From the NCBI GenBank assembly GCA_902729415.1, contig LR746520.1:100728-143813 (forward strand): a stretch of DNA of 43,086 nucleotides, in the 5' to 3' direction. The notes under the pieces were generated by a model that saw only the letters and a program-made list of their open reading frames with translations, was not told the origin of the DNA and made no database searches. Made by a program: the position numbers and the translations under genes. This document shows, piece by piece, positions 26,863-35,016 of this stretch (position 1 is the stretch's first letter; the number at the start of each line of letters is the position of its first letter). The stretch is from Terasakiella magnetica. Lineage in GTDB: Bacteria > Pseudomonadota > Alphaproteobacteria > Rhodospirillales > Magnetospirillaceae.

Positions 26863-28353
26863 ATGACCGAAACCAACACCATCAGCGGCAATCGCGGACT
26901 TCAGGTCGAAGAGCCCCTGATCTTCGAAATGGGCTGCGAGGGACGCTCGGGCGTTGACCTGCCCGACCCCGCGCCGGTGGACCTCGACCGTCTGGGCGGC
27001 GTGCCCCGGCGCGGCAAGACCGGCCTGCCCGATTTGTCCGAGCCCCAGGCGGTGCGTCACTACACCCGCCTGTCGCAGAAGAATTACGGCATCGACACCG
27101 GCTTTTATCCACTGGGCTCGTGCACCATGAAGCACAATCCCCGCCTGTCGGAGAAGGTGGCCCGCCTGCCCGGCCTCGCCGACCTGCACCCGCTGCAACC
27201 GCAACAGACGGTCCAGGGGGCGTTGGAGGTGATCCACACCCTGGCCCACTGGCTGAAGGAGCTGACCGGCATGCCCGCCGTGGCCATGAGCCCGGCGGCG
27301 GGCGCCCATGGCGAGTGGTGCGGCCTGATGGCCATCCGCGCAGCCCACGAGGACAAGGGTGAAGGCTACCGCCGCCGTATCCTGGTGCCGGAAAGTGCCC
27401 ATGGCACCAATCCGGCTTCGGCTGCCATGTGCGGCTACAGCGTCGAATCCATTCCGGCCAAGGAGAATGGCCGGGTCGATCTCGACGCCTTGAAGGCCAA
27501 GCTCGGCCCCGATGTCGCGGCCTTGATGCTGACCAATCCCAATACCTGCGGCCTGTTCGAAAGTGAGATTATCGCCATCGCCCAGGCGGTCCACGGCGTC
27601 GGCGCCTATTTCTACTGCGACGGCGCCAATTTCAACGCCATCGTCGGACGGGTGAAAATCGCCGATCTCGGCATCGACACCATGCATATCAACCTGCACA
27701 AGACCTTCTCCACGCCCCATGGCGGCGGCGGCCCCGGCTCCGGTCCCACGGTGCTGTCGGCGGCGCTGGCGCCTTATGCCCCCGTTCCCTATGTGATCGA
27801 AAGCGCCGGTGGCCTTGAACTGGTGGAAGGTGCGCGCGCGGGTACCAAACCATTCGGCCGGGTTAAGGGCTTCCACGGCCAGTTCGGCGTGTTCGTGCGC
27901 GCCTTGGCCTATATCTTGTCCATGGGATCGGATGGGTTGCGCCAAGCCTCCAGCGACGCGGTGCTCAACGCTAATTATTTGCTGGCCTGCCTCAAGGATG
28001 TGGTGTCGGCCTCATTCGACGGCCCCTGCATGCACGAGGCGCTGTTCGACGACCGCTTCCTCAAGGAGAGCGGCATCACCACCTTGGACTTCGCCAAGGC
28101 GCTGATCGACGAGGGCTATCACCCCATGACCATGTACTTCCCGCTGGTGGTGCATGGGGCATTGCTGATCGAACCCACCGAAAGCGAATCCAAGGAAACC
28201 CTCGACCAGTTTATCGCCGTGGTACGCGGCCTTGCCGCCCGGGCCAGAACCGGCGAGGCTGAAGGGTTCAAAGCAGCTCCCCGGCTGACGCCACGACGGC
28301 GACTGGATGAAACCCTGGCCGCCCGCACTCCGGTCCTGAGGTGGAAACCGTGA
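26863..28353 (+). CDS. gcvPB: Glycine dehydrogenase (decarboxylating) subunit 2
   Basis: A 496-residue C-terminal half of the P protein, carrying the PLP cofactor on K280 in MHINLHKTFSTPHGGGGPG. Other blocks are YYPLGSCTMKHNP-like FYPLGSCTMKHNPRLSEK, MSPAAGAHGEW, HGTNPASAAMCGY and MLTNPNTCGLFE. ATG 26863 is preceded by TCTGAGGGACAAA from the third repeat leader. After the stop, a short GC hairpin (CCCCT/AGGGG, about 28381-28394) precedes the next gene and may be a weak stop signal. The dihydrolipoamide dehydrogenase of the system is not in this window. Confidence 0.96.
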   Translation: MTETNTISGNRGLQVEEPLIFEMGCEGRSGVDLPDPAPVDLDRLGGVPRRGKTGLPDLSEPQAVRHYTRLSQKNYGIDTGFYPLGSCTMKHNPRLSEKVARLPGLADLHPLQPQQTVQGALEVIHTLAHWLKELTGMPAVAMSPAAGAHGEWCGLMAIRAAHEDKGEGYRRRILVPESAHGTNPASAAMCGYSVESIPAKENGRVDLDALKAKLGPDVAALMLTNPNTCGLFESEIIAIAQAVHGVGAYFYCDGANFNAIVGRVKIADLGIDTMHINLHKTFSTPHGGGGPGSGPTVLSAALAPYAPVPYVIESAGGLELVEGARAGTKPFGRVKGFHGQFGVFVRALAYILSMGSDGLRQASSDAVLNANYLLACLKDVVSASFDGPCMHEALFDDRFLKESGITTLDFAKALIDEGYHPMTMYFPLVVHGALLIEPTESESKETLDQFIAVVRGLAARARTGEAEGFKAAPRLTPRRRLDETLAARTPVLRWKP

Positions 28354-28443
28354 CAAATGATTACTATTCTGCGCCAACCGCCCCTTGATAGGGGGGCATA
28401 CAAGGCATAGGGTAAGGGGAAGCCCTTAGGATCTGGAGACGTT

Positions 28444-30126
28444 ATGACGGCAGACAAGGACGATCTGGGCCGCTCCAGCGACGTCTATGTGGCATTCGCT
28501 TTTGCCGCCGCTGACGTGCTGCTGGAGCTTGATGCCGAGGGGAATACGGTCTTTGCCGTCGGCGCCGCCATGGCCCTGATCGGGCGCGGCGCACGCGGCC
28601 TGATAAACCAGCCGCTGAAGAAAATCGTCCATCCCGCCGATCACCCCCAGCTTCAGGGGGCGTTGACGCAGATGGGGCGGGGCGAGCGGGTCCGCAACGT
28701 CATGGTCCGGGCGCTGCGCCCCGACGGCAAGCCGGTCAATCTGGCCCTGTCGGGCTATCGCCATCCCAGCGGTTCGGGCCGTCTGCTGCTGGCCCTGAGC
28801 CATCCCGGCGGATTACCGCCCGCGCCCGAACACCGGGTCAGCGAAACCGGCCTGCTGGACAAAGACAGTTTCCAGGCCATGGCGACCCAGTTGCTGGAAA
28901 GCGCCTCGCCCGACGATCCCTATCAACTGACTTTGGTCGAGTTGCCCGACCTCCAGCACGAGCATGGGGTGGGAGAGGACGTTTCCGCGATCTTCGCCTC
29001 GGAACTGGGCAATCGTTTGAAATCGCTGTCGGTGGGCGGCGATGCGGTCGGACAGTTGGACGACCACAAATTCGGCGTTCTGCACTCGGCCTCGGTCACG
29101 GCGGAATCCATCAACCGATCGGTCACCCAGGCGGCCAAGACGGTTCTGCCCGACGCCCCGCCCATTGAGGCCAAGCTGGCCACCTTGGTGCTGGATGTGG
29201 CCGATATTCCGCCGGAGGAAGCGGCCCGTGCCTTGACCTACACCTTGAACCGCTTCGCCATGGACAGCGAGAAGGGCGGCGATCTCGCCACCATGATGCG
29301 GGATCTTCAGCCCCGCCTGTCGGCCACGGTCAAGCAGATGAATGAAGTCCGCCAGACCGTGGTCAATGGCGATTTCGACCTGATGTACCAGCCCATCGTC
29401 GACCTGTGGACCAATGTGGTTCATCACTTCGAATGCCTGGTGCGCTTCAAGGGCAACGATAACCAGTCCCCCTATGAAACCGTGGCCTTCGCCGAAGACA
29501 CCGGCATGGCGGGCATGCTGGACATGGCGCTGCTGGAGCGCGCTATCAAGGCCATGCGCTCTCCCATCGCCAATACGGAATCGCTGCGCTTTGCCGTCAA
29601 CCTGTCGGGCAATACCCTCAGCGACCCCCATGTGGTCAAAAAGCTGCGTGAAATCCTGACCGGGTGCGGCGACCTCAGAAAGCGGCTGGTGTTCGAGATG
29701 ACCGAATCGGCGCAGGTCCACGACCTCGCCGCCGTCAACGAGGTGATCCAGGGTATCCGCAAGCTGGGGCACGAGGTCTGTCTCGACGATTTCGGCGCCG
29801 GTCACGCCGCCTTCCACTATCTGCGCGCCTTGAAGGTGGACAACGTCAAGATCGACGGCAGCTATGTTAAGGACGCCATGAAGAACAACGAGAACGTCTC
29901 GTTCATCAAGGCCATCGTCCAGCTCTGCACCGAACTTGGCGTCACCACCACCGCCGAATACGTCGAAGACAGCGAGACCGCCAATCTATTGAAATTGCTG
30001 AAGGTCCGCTTCGGCCAGGGCTGGTATTTCGGCAAGCCCCAGCGCCCGTCCAGCGACGATATCCGCACCGCCTGGAAGACACCGACTTTGGAATGGCGCA
30101 AGGGCCTGCTCTACTTCAAGGGTTGA
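28444..30126 (+). CDS. PAS-like, degenerate GGDEF and EAL domain protein
   Basis: 560 residues, cytoplasmic. The N-terminal region (about 15-115) looks like a PAS domain (VLLELDAEGNTVFAVGAA, IVHPADHPQLQGAL). The middle (about 135-280) resembles a GGDEF fold whose signature is lost (GQLDDHKFGVLHS in its place). A C-terminal EAL domain (about 300-550) follows. The EAL signature reads ECL (E330, FECLVRF), but the other metal and catalytic residues are present: N in FAVNLSG, E in FEMTES, DD448-449 in CLDDFGAG, K in VKIDGSYV and E in TAEYVED. It may therefore still cleave c-di-GMP or act as a c-di-GMP effector. The ribosome-binding site is TGGAGA. It follows gcvPB by 90 bases, with no obvious functional link. 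Confidence 0.85.
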   Translation: MTADKDDLGRSSDVYVAFAFAAADVLLELDAEGNTVFAVGAAMALIGRGARGLINQPLKKIVHPADHPQLQGALTQMGRGERVRNVMVRALRPDGKPVNLALSGYRHPSGSGRLLLALSHPGGLPPAPEHRVSETGLLDKDSFQAMATQLLESASPDDPYQLTLVELPDLQHEHGVGEDVSAIFASELGNRLKSLSVGGDAVGQLDDHKFGVLHSASVTAESINRSVTQAAKTVLPDAPPIEAKLATLVLDVADIPPEEAARALTYTLNRFAMDSEKGGDLATMMRDLQPRLSATVKQMNEVRQTVVNGDFDLMYQPIVDLWTNVVHHFECLVRFKGNDNQSPYETVAFAEDTGMAGMLDMALLERAIKAMRSPIANTESLRFAVNLSGNTLSDPHVVKKLREILTGCGDLRKRLVFEMTESAQVHDLAAVNEVIQGIRKLGHEVCLDDFGAGHAAFHYLRALKVDNVKIDGSYVKDAMKNNENVSFIKAIVQLCTELGVTTTAEYVEDSETANLLKLLKVRFGQGWYFGKPQRPSSDDIRTAWKTPTLEWRKGLLYFKG

Positions 30127-30163
30127 GCTTCCTTCCGCCCGCCATTTCGGCTAAGCATGAGCC

Positions 30164-31081
30164 ATGATCACGACGCCAAGCCTTCAAGGTGACATCCCGG
30201 TCGGCAACTGGATCGACCGCTGGGTTCCAGCCCCGGTCCGGCCCTATCTGAGGCTGATGCGGCTTGACCGGCCCATCGGAACGTGGCTGCTGCTGTTCCC
30301 CTGCTGGTGGAGCGCCGCCTTGGCCGCCGACGGCTGGCCCAGCCTGGGCCTGTTCGCCCTGTTCGCCCTGGGCGCCGTCATCATGCGCGGCGCGGGCTGC
30401 ACCTTCAACGACTGGGCCGATTACGATTTCGACGCCCGCGTCGCCCGTACCGCCACGCGGCCCATTCCGGCGGGTGATGTCAGCCCGGTTCAGGCCCTGC
30501 TGTTCCTGGGCTTTCTGCTGCTGCTGGGGTTTGGCATTCTGGTGCAGCTGCAAAGCTATGCCATCGCGGTGGGCATGGCCTCGCTGCTGCTGGTGTTTCC
30601 CTATCCCTTCATGAAGCGCATCACCTATTGGCCGCAGGCGTGGTTGGGGCTGACCTTCAATTGGGGGGCGCTGCTGGGCTGGGCGGCGGTGCGCGGTGAC
30701 CTGGACAGTCCGGCCATACTGCTTTACGCTGCGGGGCTGTTCTGGACCCTGGGCTATGACACCATCTATGCCCACCAGGACAAGGAAGACGACGCCCTGA
30801 TCGGGGTGAAGTCCACGGCCTTGGCACTGGGCGATAATACCGTACCCTGGCTGTGGCGGTTCTATGGCCTGGCCCTGACGCTGATCGCCGCCGCCGGGTG
30901 GAGCGCCGGGCTGGGCTGGCCCTTCTGGCCGCTGCTGGCGCTGGCGGCGGGGCAACTGCTGTGGCAGATCCGGACCGTCGATATCCACGATTCGCCCGAC
31001 TGCCTCACCAAATTCAAATCCAACCGCTTTTTCGGCTGGATGCTGCTGGCCGCCATCGTGGCCGGGCGGCTGTGGTCATGA
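30164..31081 (+). CDS. ubiA: 4-hydroxybenzoate polyprenyltransferase
   Basis: A 305-residue integral membrane prenyltransferase that attaches the polyprenyl tail to 4-hydroxybenzoate in ubiquinone synthesis. The first Asp-rich motif is CTFNDWADYDFDARV, the second DTIYAHQDKEDDALIGVKS; both bind the prenyl diphosphate through magnesium. Seven to nine hydrophobic helices are visible, starting at about residue 40. MRLDRPIGTWLLLFPCWW is a UbiA hallmark. Its stop overlaps the next start (ATGA). Confidence 0.95.
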   Translation: MITTPSLQGDIPVGNWIDRWVPAPVRPYLRLMRLDRPIGTWLLLFPCWWSAALAADGWPSLGLFALFALGAVIMRGAGCTFNDWADYDFDARVARTATRPIPAGDVSPVQALLFLGFLLLLGFGILVQLQSYAIAVGMASLLLVFPYPFMKRITYWPQAWLGLTFNWGALLGWAAVRGDLDSPAILLYAAGLFWTLGYDTIYAHQDKEDDALIGVKSTALALGDNTVPWLWRFYGLALTLIAAAGWSAGLGWPFWPLLALAAGQLLWQIRTVDIHDSPDCLTKFKSNRFFGWMLLAAIVAGRLWS

Positions 31082-31743
31082 GCCCGGTTGCTGCCACCTT
31101 CGAAGCCGCCGCCGCCTTCATCGAAGCCAATACCGAAATCTCCAGCCCACCCGCTTGCCCCGAGATCCGTCTTTGGACCGCCACCGAGGTCACCCCCCTG
31201 TGGGAGGCCACCGAGGAAGCGCTGCTCAGGGTCAACCTGCCGCCGCCTTATTGGGCGTTCTGCTGGGCGGGGGGGCAGGCATTGACCCGCTGGGTGCTGG
31301 ACAATTCCGATTTGGTGGCAGGCAAGAGGGTGCTGGACTTCGCCGCCGGATCGGGAGTCTCGGCCATCGGCGCGGCCCTGCGCGGCGCCGCCAAAGTGGA
31401 AGCCGCCGAGATCGACCCCATGGCCTGCTATGCCATCGAGATGAACGCCAAACTCAATAGCGTGACGGTCGAAACCCTGAAGGATGACGTGGTGGGCGCC
31501 CCCTGCCGCTGGGACGTGGTGCTGGCGGGCGACGTCTGCTACGAGGCCCCCATGACCGCCCATATCTGGCCGTGGCTGGTCAGCCTCGCCGCCGCCGGCG
31601 CCCTGGTGGTGATGGCCGACCCCGGCCGGGCCTATCTGCCCAAGACCGGTCTGCTGAAAGTGGCGCAATACACGGTCCGCACCAGCCTGGAACTGGAAGA
31701 CCGCGTCCAGCGCGATGTGGTGGTGTTCAAGATCGTCGGCTAG
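31078..31743 (+). CDS. Lysine-methyltransferase-like SAM-dependent protein
   Basis: 221 residues. Signature blocks are LWTATEVTPLWEATEE, PPYWAFCWAGGQALTRWVLD, the SAM loop VLDFAAGSGVSAIGAAL, AAEIDPMACYAIEMNA and DVVLAGDVCYEA. These fit the ETFB lysine methyltransferase/'nicotinamide N-methyltransferase-like' family, whose members methylate proteins such as electron-transfer flavoprotein beta. The substrate here is not known. The ATG overlaps the ubiA stop by four bases, so the two are translated together. Confidence 0.83.
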   Translation: MSPVAATFEAAAAFIEANTEISSPPACPEIRLWTATEVTPLWEATEEALLRVNLPPPYWAFCWAGGQALTRWVLDNSDLVAGKRVLDFAAGSGVSAIGAALRGAAKVEAAEIDPMACYAIEMNAKLNSVTVETLKDDVVGAPCRWDVVLAGDVCYEAPMTAHIWPWLVSLAAAGALVVMADPGRAYLPKTGLLKVAQYTVRTSLELEDRVQRDVVVFKIVG

Positions 31744-31797
31744 AGGTGAGCGTTTTCAGGGATGCGGCAGAACAGTAACCCCCGCCTGATGTGGGAC

Positions 31798-31826
31798 TGG
31801 AAATCTGCCCCGCCCGTACTTATAAT
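31798..31826 (+). promoter_or_regulatory. Strong promoter placed for a leaderless toxin-antitoxin mRNA
   Basis: A perfect -10 TATAAT (31821-31826) and TGGAAA (four of six, 31798-31803) are 17 bases apart. The ATG of the antitoxin begins at 31833, six bases after the -10, just where transcription should start. No ribosome-binding site fits between, so the mRNA is predicted to begin at or next to the AUG. Confidence 0.7.
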
Positions 31827-31832
31827 CTCCCC

Positions 31833-32021
31833 ATGAGCGACCTAGCCCGCCCCGTTCCTGATCTTGACAACGACGAGGCAGAGACAGCCGCGCTTGCCGC
31901 CGCAGTGGCCGAGGCCCGCGCTGATGCCCGCGTCGTACCGCATGAGGAAATGCGGGCTTGGTTGCTGGAAATCGTCGCGGGCGATTTTGATGCCCCGCCC
32001 CCCGAACCCCGGTTGCTGTGA
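31833..32021 (+). CDS. ParD/StbD-type antitoxin
   Basis: 62 residues. The body is acidic (about 9-30), followed by RVVPHEEMRAWLLEIV and a Pro-rich end (DAPPPEPRLL). This resembles the short antitoxins encoded upstream of RelE/ParE toxins, where the VPHEE.xxWL segment contacts the toxin. A classical DNA-binding N-terminus is not obvious. The frame is open from 31791, but MSDLARPVP at 31833 fits the family and the promoter. The stop overlaps the GTG of the toxin (GTGA), giving tight coupling. Confidence 0.82.
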   Translation: MSDLARPVPDLDNDEAETAALAAAVAEARADARVVPHEEMRAWLLEIVAGDFDAPPPEPRLL

Positions 32022-32296
32022 GCGTTATTTGGCAAGCGGCGGCCCAGGCCGATATCGTTCGCCTTATCCGCCATATTGCCGAAGAAAACCCCTTCGCCTC
32101 CCGGAAGGTCGCGCGTGAGCTTATCCTCGCTGGCGATAGTCTGGCTGTCTTTCCGCGCCGGGGCCGACCGGGGCGCATCGCCGGAACCCGAGAGCTTGTC
32201 GCCGCGTGGCCCTATATCATCGTTTATGAGGTTGACGGCTCCGGGCACGTGGTGATCTTGCGCGTCTGGCATGGGGCGCAGAGTCGGGTCGAATAG
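32018..32296 (+). CDS. RelE/ParE family toxin
   Basis: 92 residues from GTG 32018. It shows the RelE/ParE pattern VIWQAAAQADIVRLIRHIAEENP, a GDSLAVFPRRGRPGR loop, TRELVAAWPYIIVYEV and VVILRVWHGAQSR. Family members are either gyrase poisons (ParE) or ribosome-dependent mRNA nucleases (RelE). The C-terminal VWHGAQ form is common in ParE-like proteins, but target choice is not certain. It is intact and paired with an antitoxin. The following DNA is AT-rich. Confidence 0.88.
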   Translation: MSVIWQAAAQADIVRLIRHIAEENPFASRKVARELILAGDSLAVFPRRGRPGRIAGTRELVAAWPYIIVYEVDGSGHVVILRVWHGAQSRVE

Positions 32297-32399
32297 GACA
32301 AGGATAAACGCAAACAAGACATTGGTTTGTTTGATATTTTTCAGAAACAACCATGACAAGCATGAGTTAAGTGTAGCAGCGCCACAATCAGAGATAAAT

Positions 32400-33017
32400 A
32401 TGGCTTCATCTGCTTACTTCTGCAAAGGCGCTAATTCTGCGAAGAGCTGGGCTCACCTCTACCCTCAATCCATTAAGGTCTACGCCCATGCCAAGGGCAC
32501 CGAGAAGGAGCGGATGGACGCAGCATTGGATGACTTTGTCCACTGCTACACGACATTTGTCCACTGTGCCCAGAGCATCTTGGACAGTCGAATTAACCCA
32601 TTCTCTGATCACATTGAAAGAACATGGAAATTCAAAGAATTCAGAAATGGATATTTATGGCAGGCATCTCAAATAATTGGGAAATTCTCCTATCAAATGC
32701 CCGTTTGCCAGAATGAATTTTTCGATGTTCCTGGCCAGGATGGAACCAGCGCAATATTTAATAGACGCGGGTATATAATAGGAAGCGTCACATCAATAAA
32801 TTATGCCTTTGGATTCAAGCTTCTTTTGGGGACCTCAAGCCTCAGGACGGCGCTTTGGGCGGCTGATGGGCATCGCGAAGGCAGCAAGGAGAAGATAACC
32901 GATATGCTTGCGGTCAGGTTGTCGATATTTTTCAGAGAATACATGGACTATGTTCGGCTTGCACCACGGGATTACGGTGGCTGCGCATTCAATTTGAATG
33001 CAACCCCAGGGTCATAA
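32400..33017 (+). CDS. AT-rich orphan gene of unknown function
   Basis: About 205 residues starting MASSAYFCKGANSAKSW. The frame is open from 32271, overlapping the toxin end, but ATG 32400 with CAGAGA ahead is a more natural start. No family was recognised; the protein looks soluble, with a helical N-terminal half (about 35-75, DAALDDFVHCYTTFVHCAQ) and aromatic-rich segments (about 85-150). Codons such as AAA, ATA and TTT are frequent, in sharp contrast to the GC-rich neighbours, a mark of recent transfer. The 103 bases before it are also AT-rich and hold no clear promoter. Position right after a toxin-antitoxin pair suggests an accessory cargo gene. Existence as a real gene is likely but unproven. 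Confidence 0.65.
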   Translation: MASSAYFCKGANSAKSWAHLYPQSIKVYAHAKGTEKERMDAALDDFVHCYTTFVHCAQSILDSRINPFSDHIERTWKFKEFRNGYLWQASQIIGKFSYQMPVCQNEFFDVPGQDGTSAIFNRRGYIIGSVTSINYAFGFKLLLGTSSLRTALWAADGHREGSKEKITDMLAVRLSIFFREYMDYVRLAPRDYGGCAFNLNATPGS

Positions 33018-33189
33018 GCTACCGTCGCGATGCGGCTCCACGCCAAACCCACAGATGGTGGGTATCTGCGTTAACCGGGTACCTTCGTGTCGATCCGCGC
33101 GCCACGCAACGGCATCCATGTCCGTCCGTGTTTCCTGCCACGTCTCCAGCCGATTGGCATAAGCATTCCTGCGATTTTCCACGTAGATC

Positions 33190-33217
33190 TTGCCCCCGGC
33201 GCGGCTTGGCCTATACT
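33190..33217 (+). promoter_or_regulatory. Predicted argG promoter
   Basis: TTGCCC (four of six, 33190-33195) and TATACT (five of six, 33212-33217) are 16 bases apart and lie 41 bases before the argG ATG. The 240-base stretch 33018-33258 holds no other supported feature. Confidence 0.5.
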
Positions 33218-33258
33218 GCGCCGCCAAATTCATCCCCCCATCACGGAAGGCATTTGCC

Positions 33259-34473
33259 ATGAAGGGCGAAGTCAAGAAGGTAGTTCTGGCCTATTCCGGC
33301 GGCCTTGACACCTCCATCATCCTGCGCTGGCTGCAAGACCAGTATCAGTGCGAAGTGGTCACCTTCACCGCCGATCTCGGCCAGGGCGAAGAGCTGGAGC
33401 CCGCGCGCAAGAAGGCCCAGCTGATGGGCATCAAGGACGAGAACATCTTCATCGACGATCTGCGTGAAGAATTCGTCAGCGACTTCGTGTTCCCCATGTT
33501 CCGCGCCAACGCGCTGTACGAGGGCGTCTATCTGCTGGGCACCTCGATCGCGCGGCCGCTGATCTCCAAGCGCCAGATCGAGATCGCCAATCTGGTCGGT
33601 GCCGATGCGGTGTCCCACGGCGCCACCGGCAAGGGTAACGATCAGGTCCGCTTCGAGATGGGCTATTACGCCTTGAAGCCCGACATCAAGGTCATCGCGC
33701 CGTGGCGCCTGTGGGATCTGACGTCGCGCACCAAGCTGCTGGACTTCGCGGAAAAGCACCAGATTCCCATCGCCAAGGACAAGCGCGGCGAGGCGCCCTA
33801 TTCCACCGACGCCAACCTGCTGCACATCTCCTATGAGGGCAAGGCGCTGGAAGACCCGTGGGTCGAGCCGTTCGAGGACATGTATACCCGCTCGGTCAGC
33901 CCGGAAAAGGCCCCCGACAAGGCCACCTATATCGAGGTCGAGTTCGAGAAGGGCGACGCCGTCGCCATTGATGGTGTGCGCCTGTCGCCCGCCGCCTTGC
34001 TGACCAAGCTGAACGAGCTGGGCGGCGCCAACGGCATCGGCCGCCTCGATCTGGTGGAAAACCGCTTCGTCGGCATGAAGAGCCGCGGCGTCTACGAGAC
34101 TCCCGGCGGTTCGGTCCTGATCGTGGCCCACCGCGCCATGGAGAGCCTGACCTTGGACCGGGGCGAAGGCCACCTCAAGGACGAGCTGATGCCCCGCTAT
34201 GCCGAGCTGATCTATAACGGCTTCTGGTTCAGCCCCGAACGCATCGCCATCCAGACCATGATCGACAAGATCAGCGAGAATGTCTGTGGCACCGTGCGCC
34301 TCAAGCTCTACAAGGGCAATGTCAGCGTGGTCGGCCGCAAGTCGCCGAAATCGCTCTACCGCCTCGATTACGTCACCTTCGAGGAAGACAGCGTCTATGA
34401 CCAGCGTGACGCCCAGGGCTTCATCAAGCTGAACGCGCTCCGCATGCGTCTGGCCAAGATGGCCCGTGGCTGA
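33259..34473 (+). CDS. argG: Argininosuccinate synthase
   Basis: A 404-residue enzyme that joins citrulline and aspartate using ATP in arginine synthesis. The ATP-binding loop is [17 protein letters not shown]; further blocks are [47 protein letters not shown] and [16 protein letters not shown]. The frame is open from 33190, but that region is the promoter; ATG 33259 with GGAAGG ahead gives the family start [16 protein letters not shown] monocistronic layout is likely, given the promoter and the hairpin after it. Confidence 0.97.
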   Translation: MKGEVKKVVLAYSGGLDTSIILRWLQDQYQCEVVTFTADLGQGEELEPARKKAQLMGIKDENIFIDDLREEFVSDFVFPMFRANALYEGVYLLGTSIARPLISKRQIEIANLVGADAVSHGATGKGNDQVRFEMGYYALKPDIKVIAPWRLWDLTSRTKLLDFAEKHQIPIAKDKRGEAPYSTDANLLHISYEGKALEDPWVEPFEDMYTRSVSPEKAPDKATYIEVEFEKGDAVAIDGVRLSPAALLTKLNELGGANGIGRLDLVENRFVGMKSRGVYETPGGSVLIVAHRAMESLTLDRGEGHLKDELMPRYAELIYNGFWFSPERIAIQTMIDKISENVCGTVRLKLYKGNVSVVGRKSPKSLYRLDYVTFEEDSVYDQRDAQGFIKLNALRMRLAKMARG

Positions 34474-34482
34474 ATAACCCGG

Positions 34483-34519
34483 CGGGAGGGGTGTGCGCCG
34501 CCTCTCCCGTCTTCCTCTT
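34483..34519 (+). terminator. Rho-independent-like terminator after argG
   Basis: CGGGAGGGG (34483-34491) pairs with CCTCTCCCG (34501-34509) in a nine-base stem with one G-T pair, followed by the pyrimidine tail TCTTCCTCTTC. It lies just after the argG stop and before the DUF454 gene. Confidence 0.55.
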
Positions 34520-34535
34520 CGGAAAGCCTCTGCCC

Positions 34536-34907
34536 GTGGCACTTAAGCGCCTTGCCCTGTTCTGCCTGGGATGGGTGTTCTTCGCCCTGGGGGTGATCGG
34601 CGCCTTTCTGCCGGTAATGCCCACCACCCCCTTCATGCTGGTGGCGCTGTGGTGCTTCGCCAAAAGCTCAGACCGCTTTCACGCCTGGCTGTTTCACCAC
34701 AAGCTGTTCGGCCCACCGCTTCAATCCTGGGAGCGTCACGGCGTCATTCCGCTTTACGCCAAGGTCATCGCCATCGGCTCCATGATCCTCAGCATGGCCT
34801 ATGTCCTCGGCTTTACCCAGACCCGGTGGGAATTGCTGGCGATCATGGCGACCAGCTGTACGGTGGGCGCGGTCTTCATCCTGACCCGGCCCCACACCGT
34901 AAGATAA
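34536..34907 (+). CDS. DUF454 (YbaN-like) inner-membrane protein
   Basis: About 123 residues from GTG 34536, with GGAAAG ahead. It shows the DUF454 pattern: a membrane hairpin at the start (LFCLGWVFFALGVIGAFLP), MPTTPFMLVALWCFAKSS, FHAWLFHHKLFGPPLQSWERHG, then two more membrane spans (about 75-115). The role of the family is unknown. GTG 34491 would add 15 residues over the terminator hairpin and is less likely. The end converges on the caspase gene across 109 bases. Confidence 0.87.
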   Translation: MALKRLALFCLGWVFFALGVIGAFLPVMPTTPFMLVALWCFAKSSDRFHAWLFHHKLFGPPLQSWERHGVIPLYAKVIAIGSMILSMAYVLGFTQTRWELLAIMATSCTVGAVFILTRPHTVR

Positions 34908-35016
34908 TCTTGCCCTCAGCCCTTTCGGGCATGCCCGATGATTGAAGGGGGGCGGTCCCGGTCGACGCCGTTTTTGCCATGAGGTCCAAGCCCGCATCCG
35001 CCGGTGTTTTTATTCA

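Noticed and set aside
26456..27945. Open frames running through the 135-bp repeats (both strands)
   Set aside because: The unit length is a multiple of three, so frames stay open through the copies and give repeated Arg/Pro/Ala-rich peptides. No start signal or family.
32271..32399. Upstream extension of the AT-rich orphan over the toxin end
   Set aside because: It overlaps toxin codons and has no ribosome-binding site; ATG 32400 has one.
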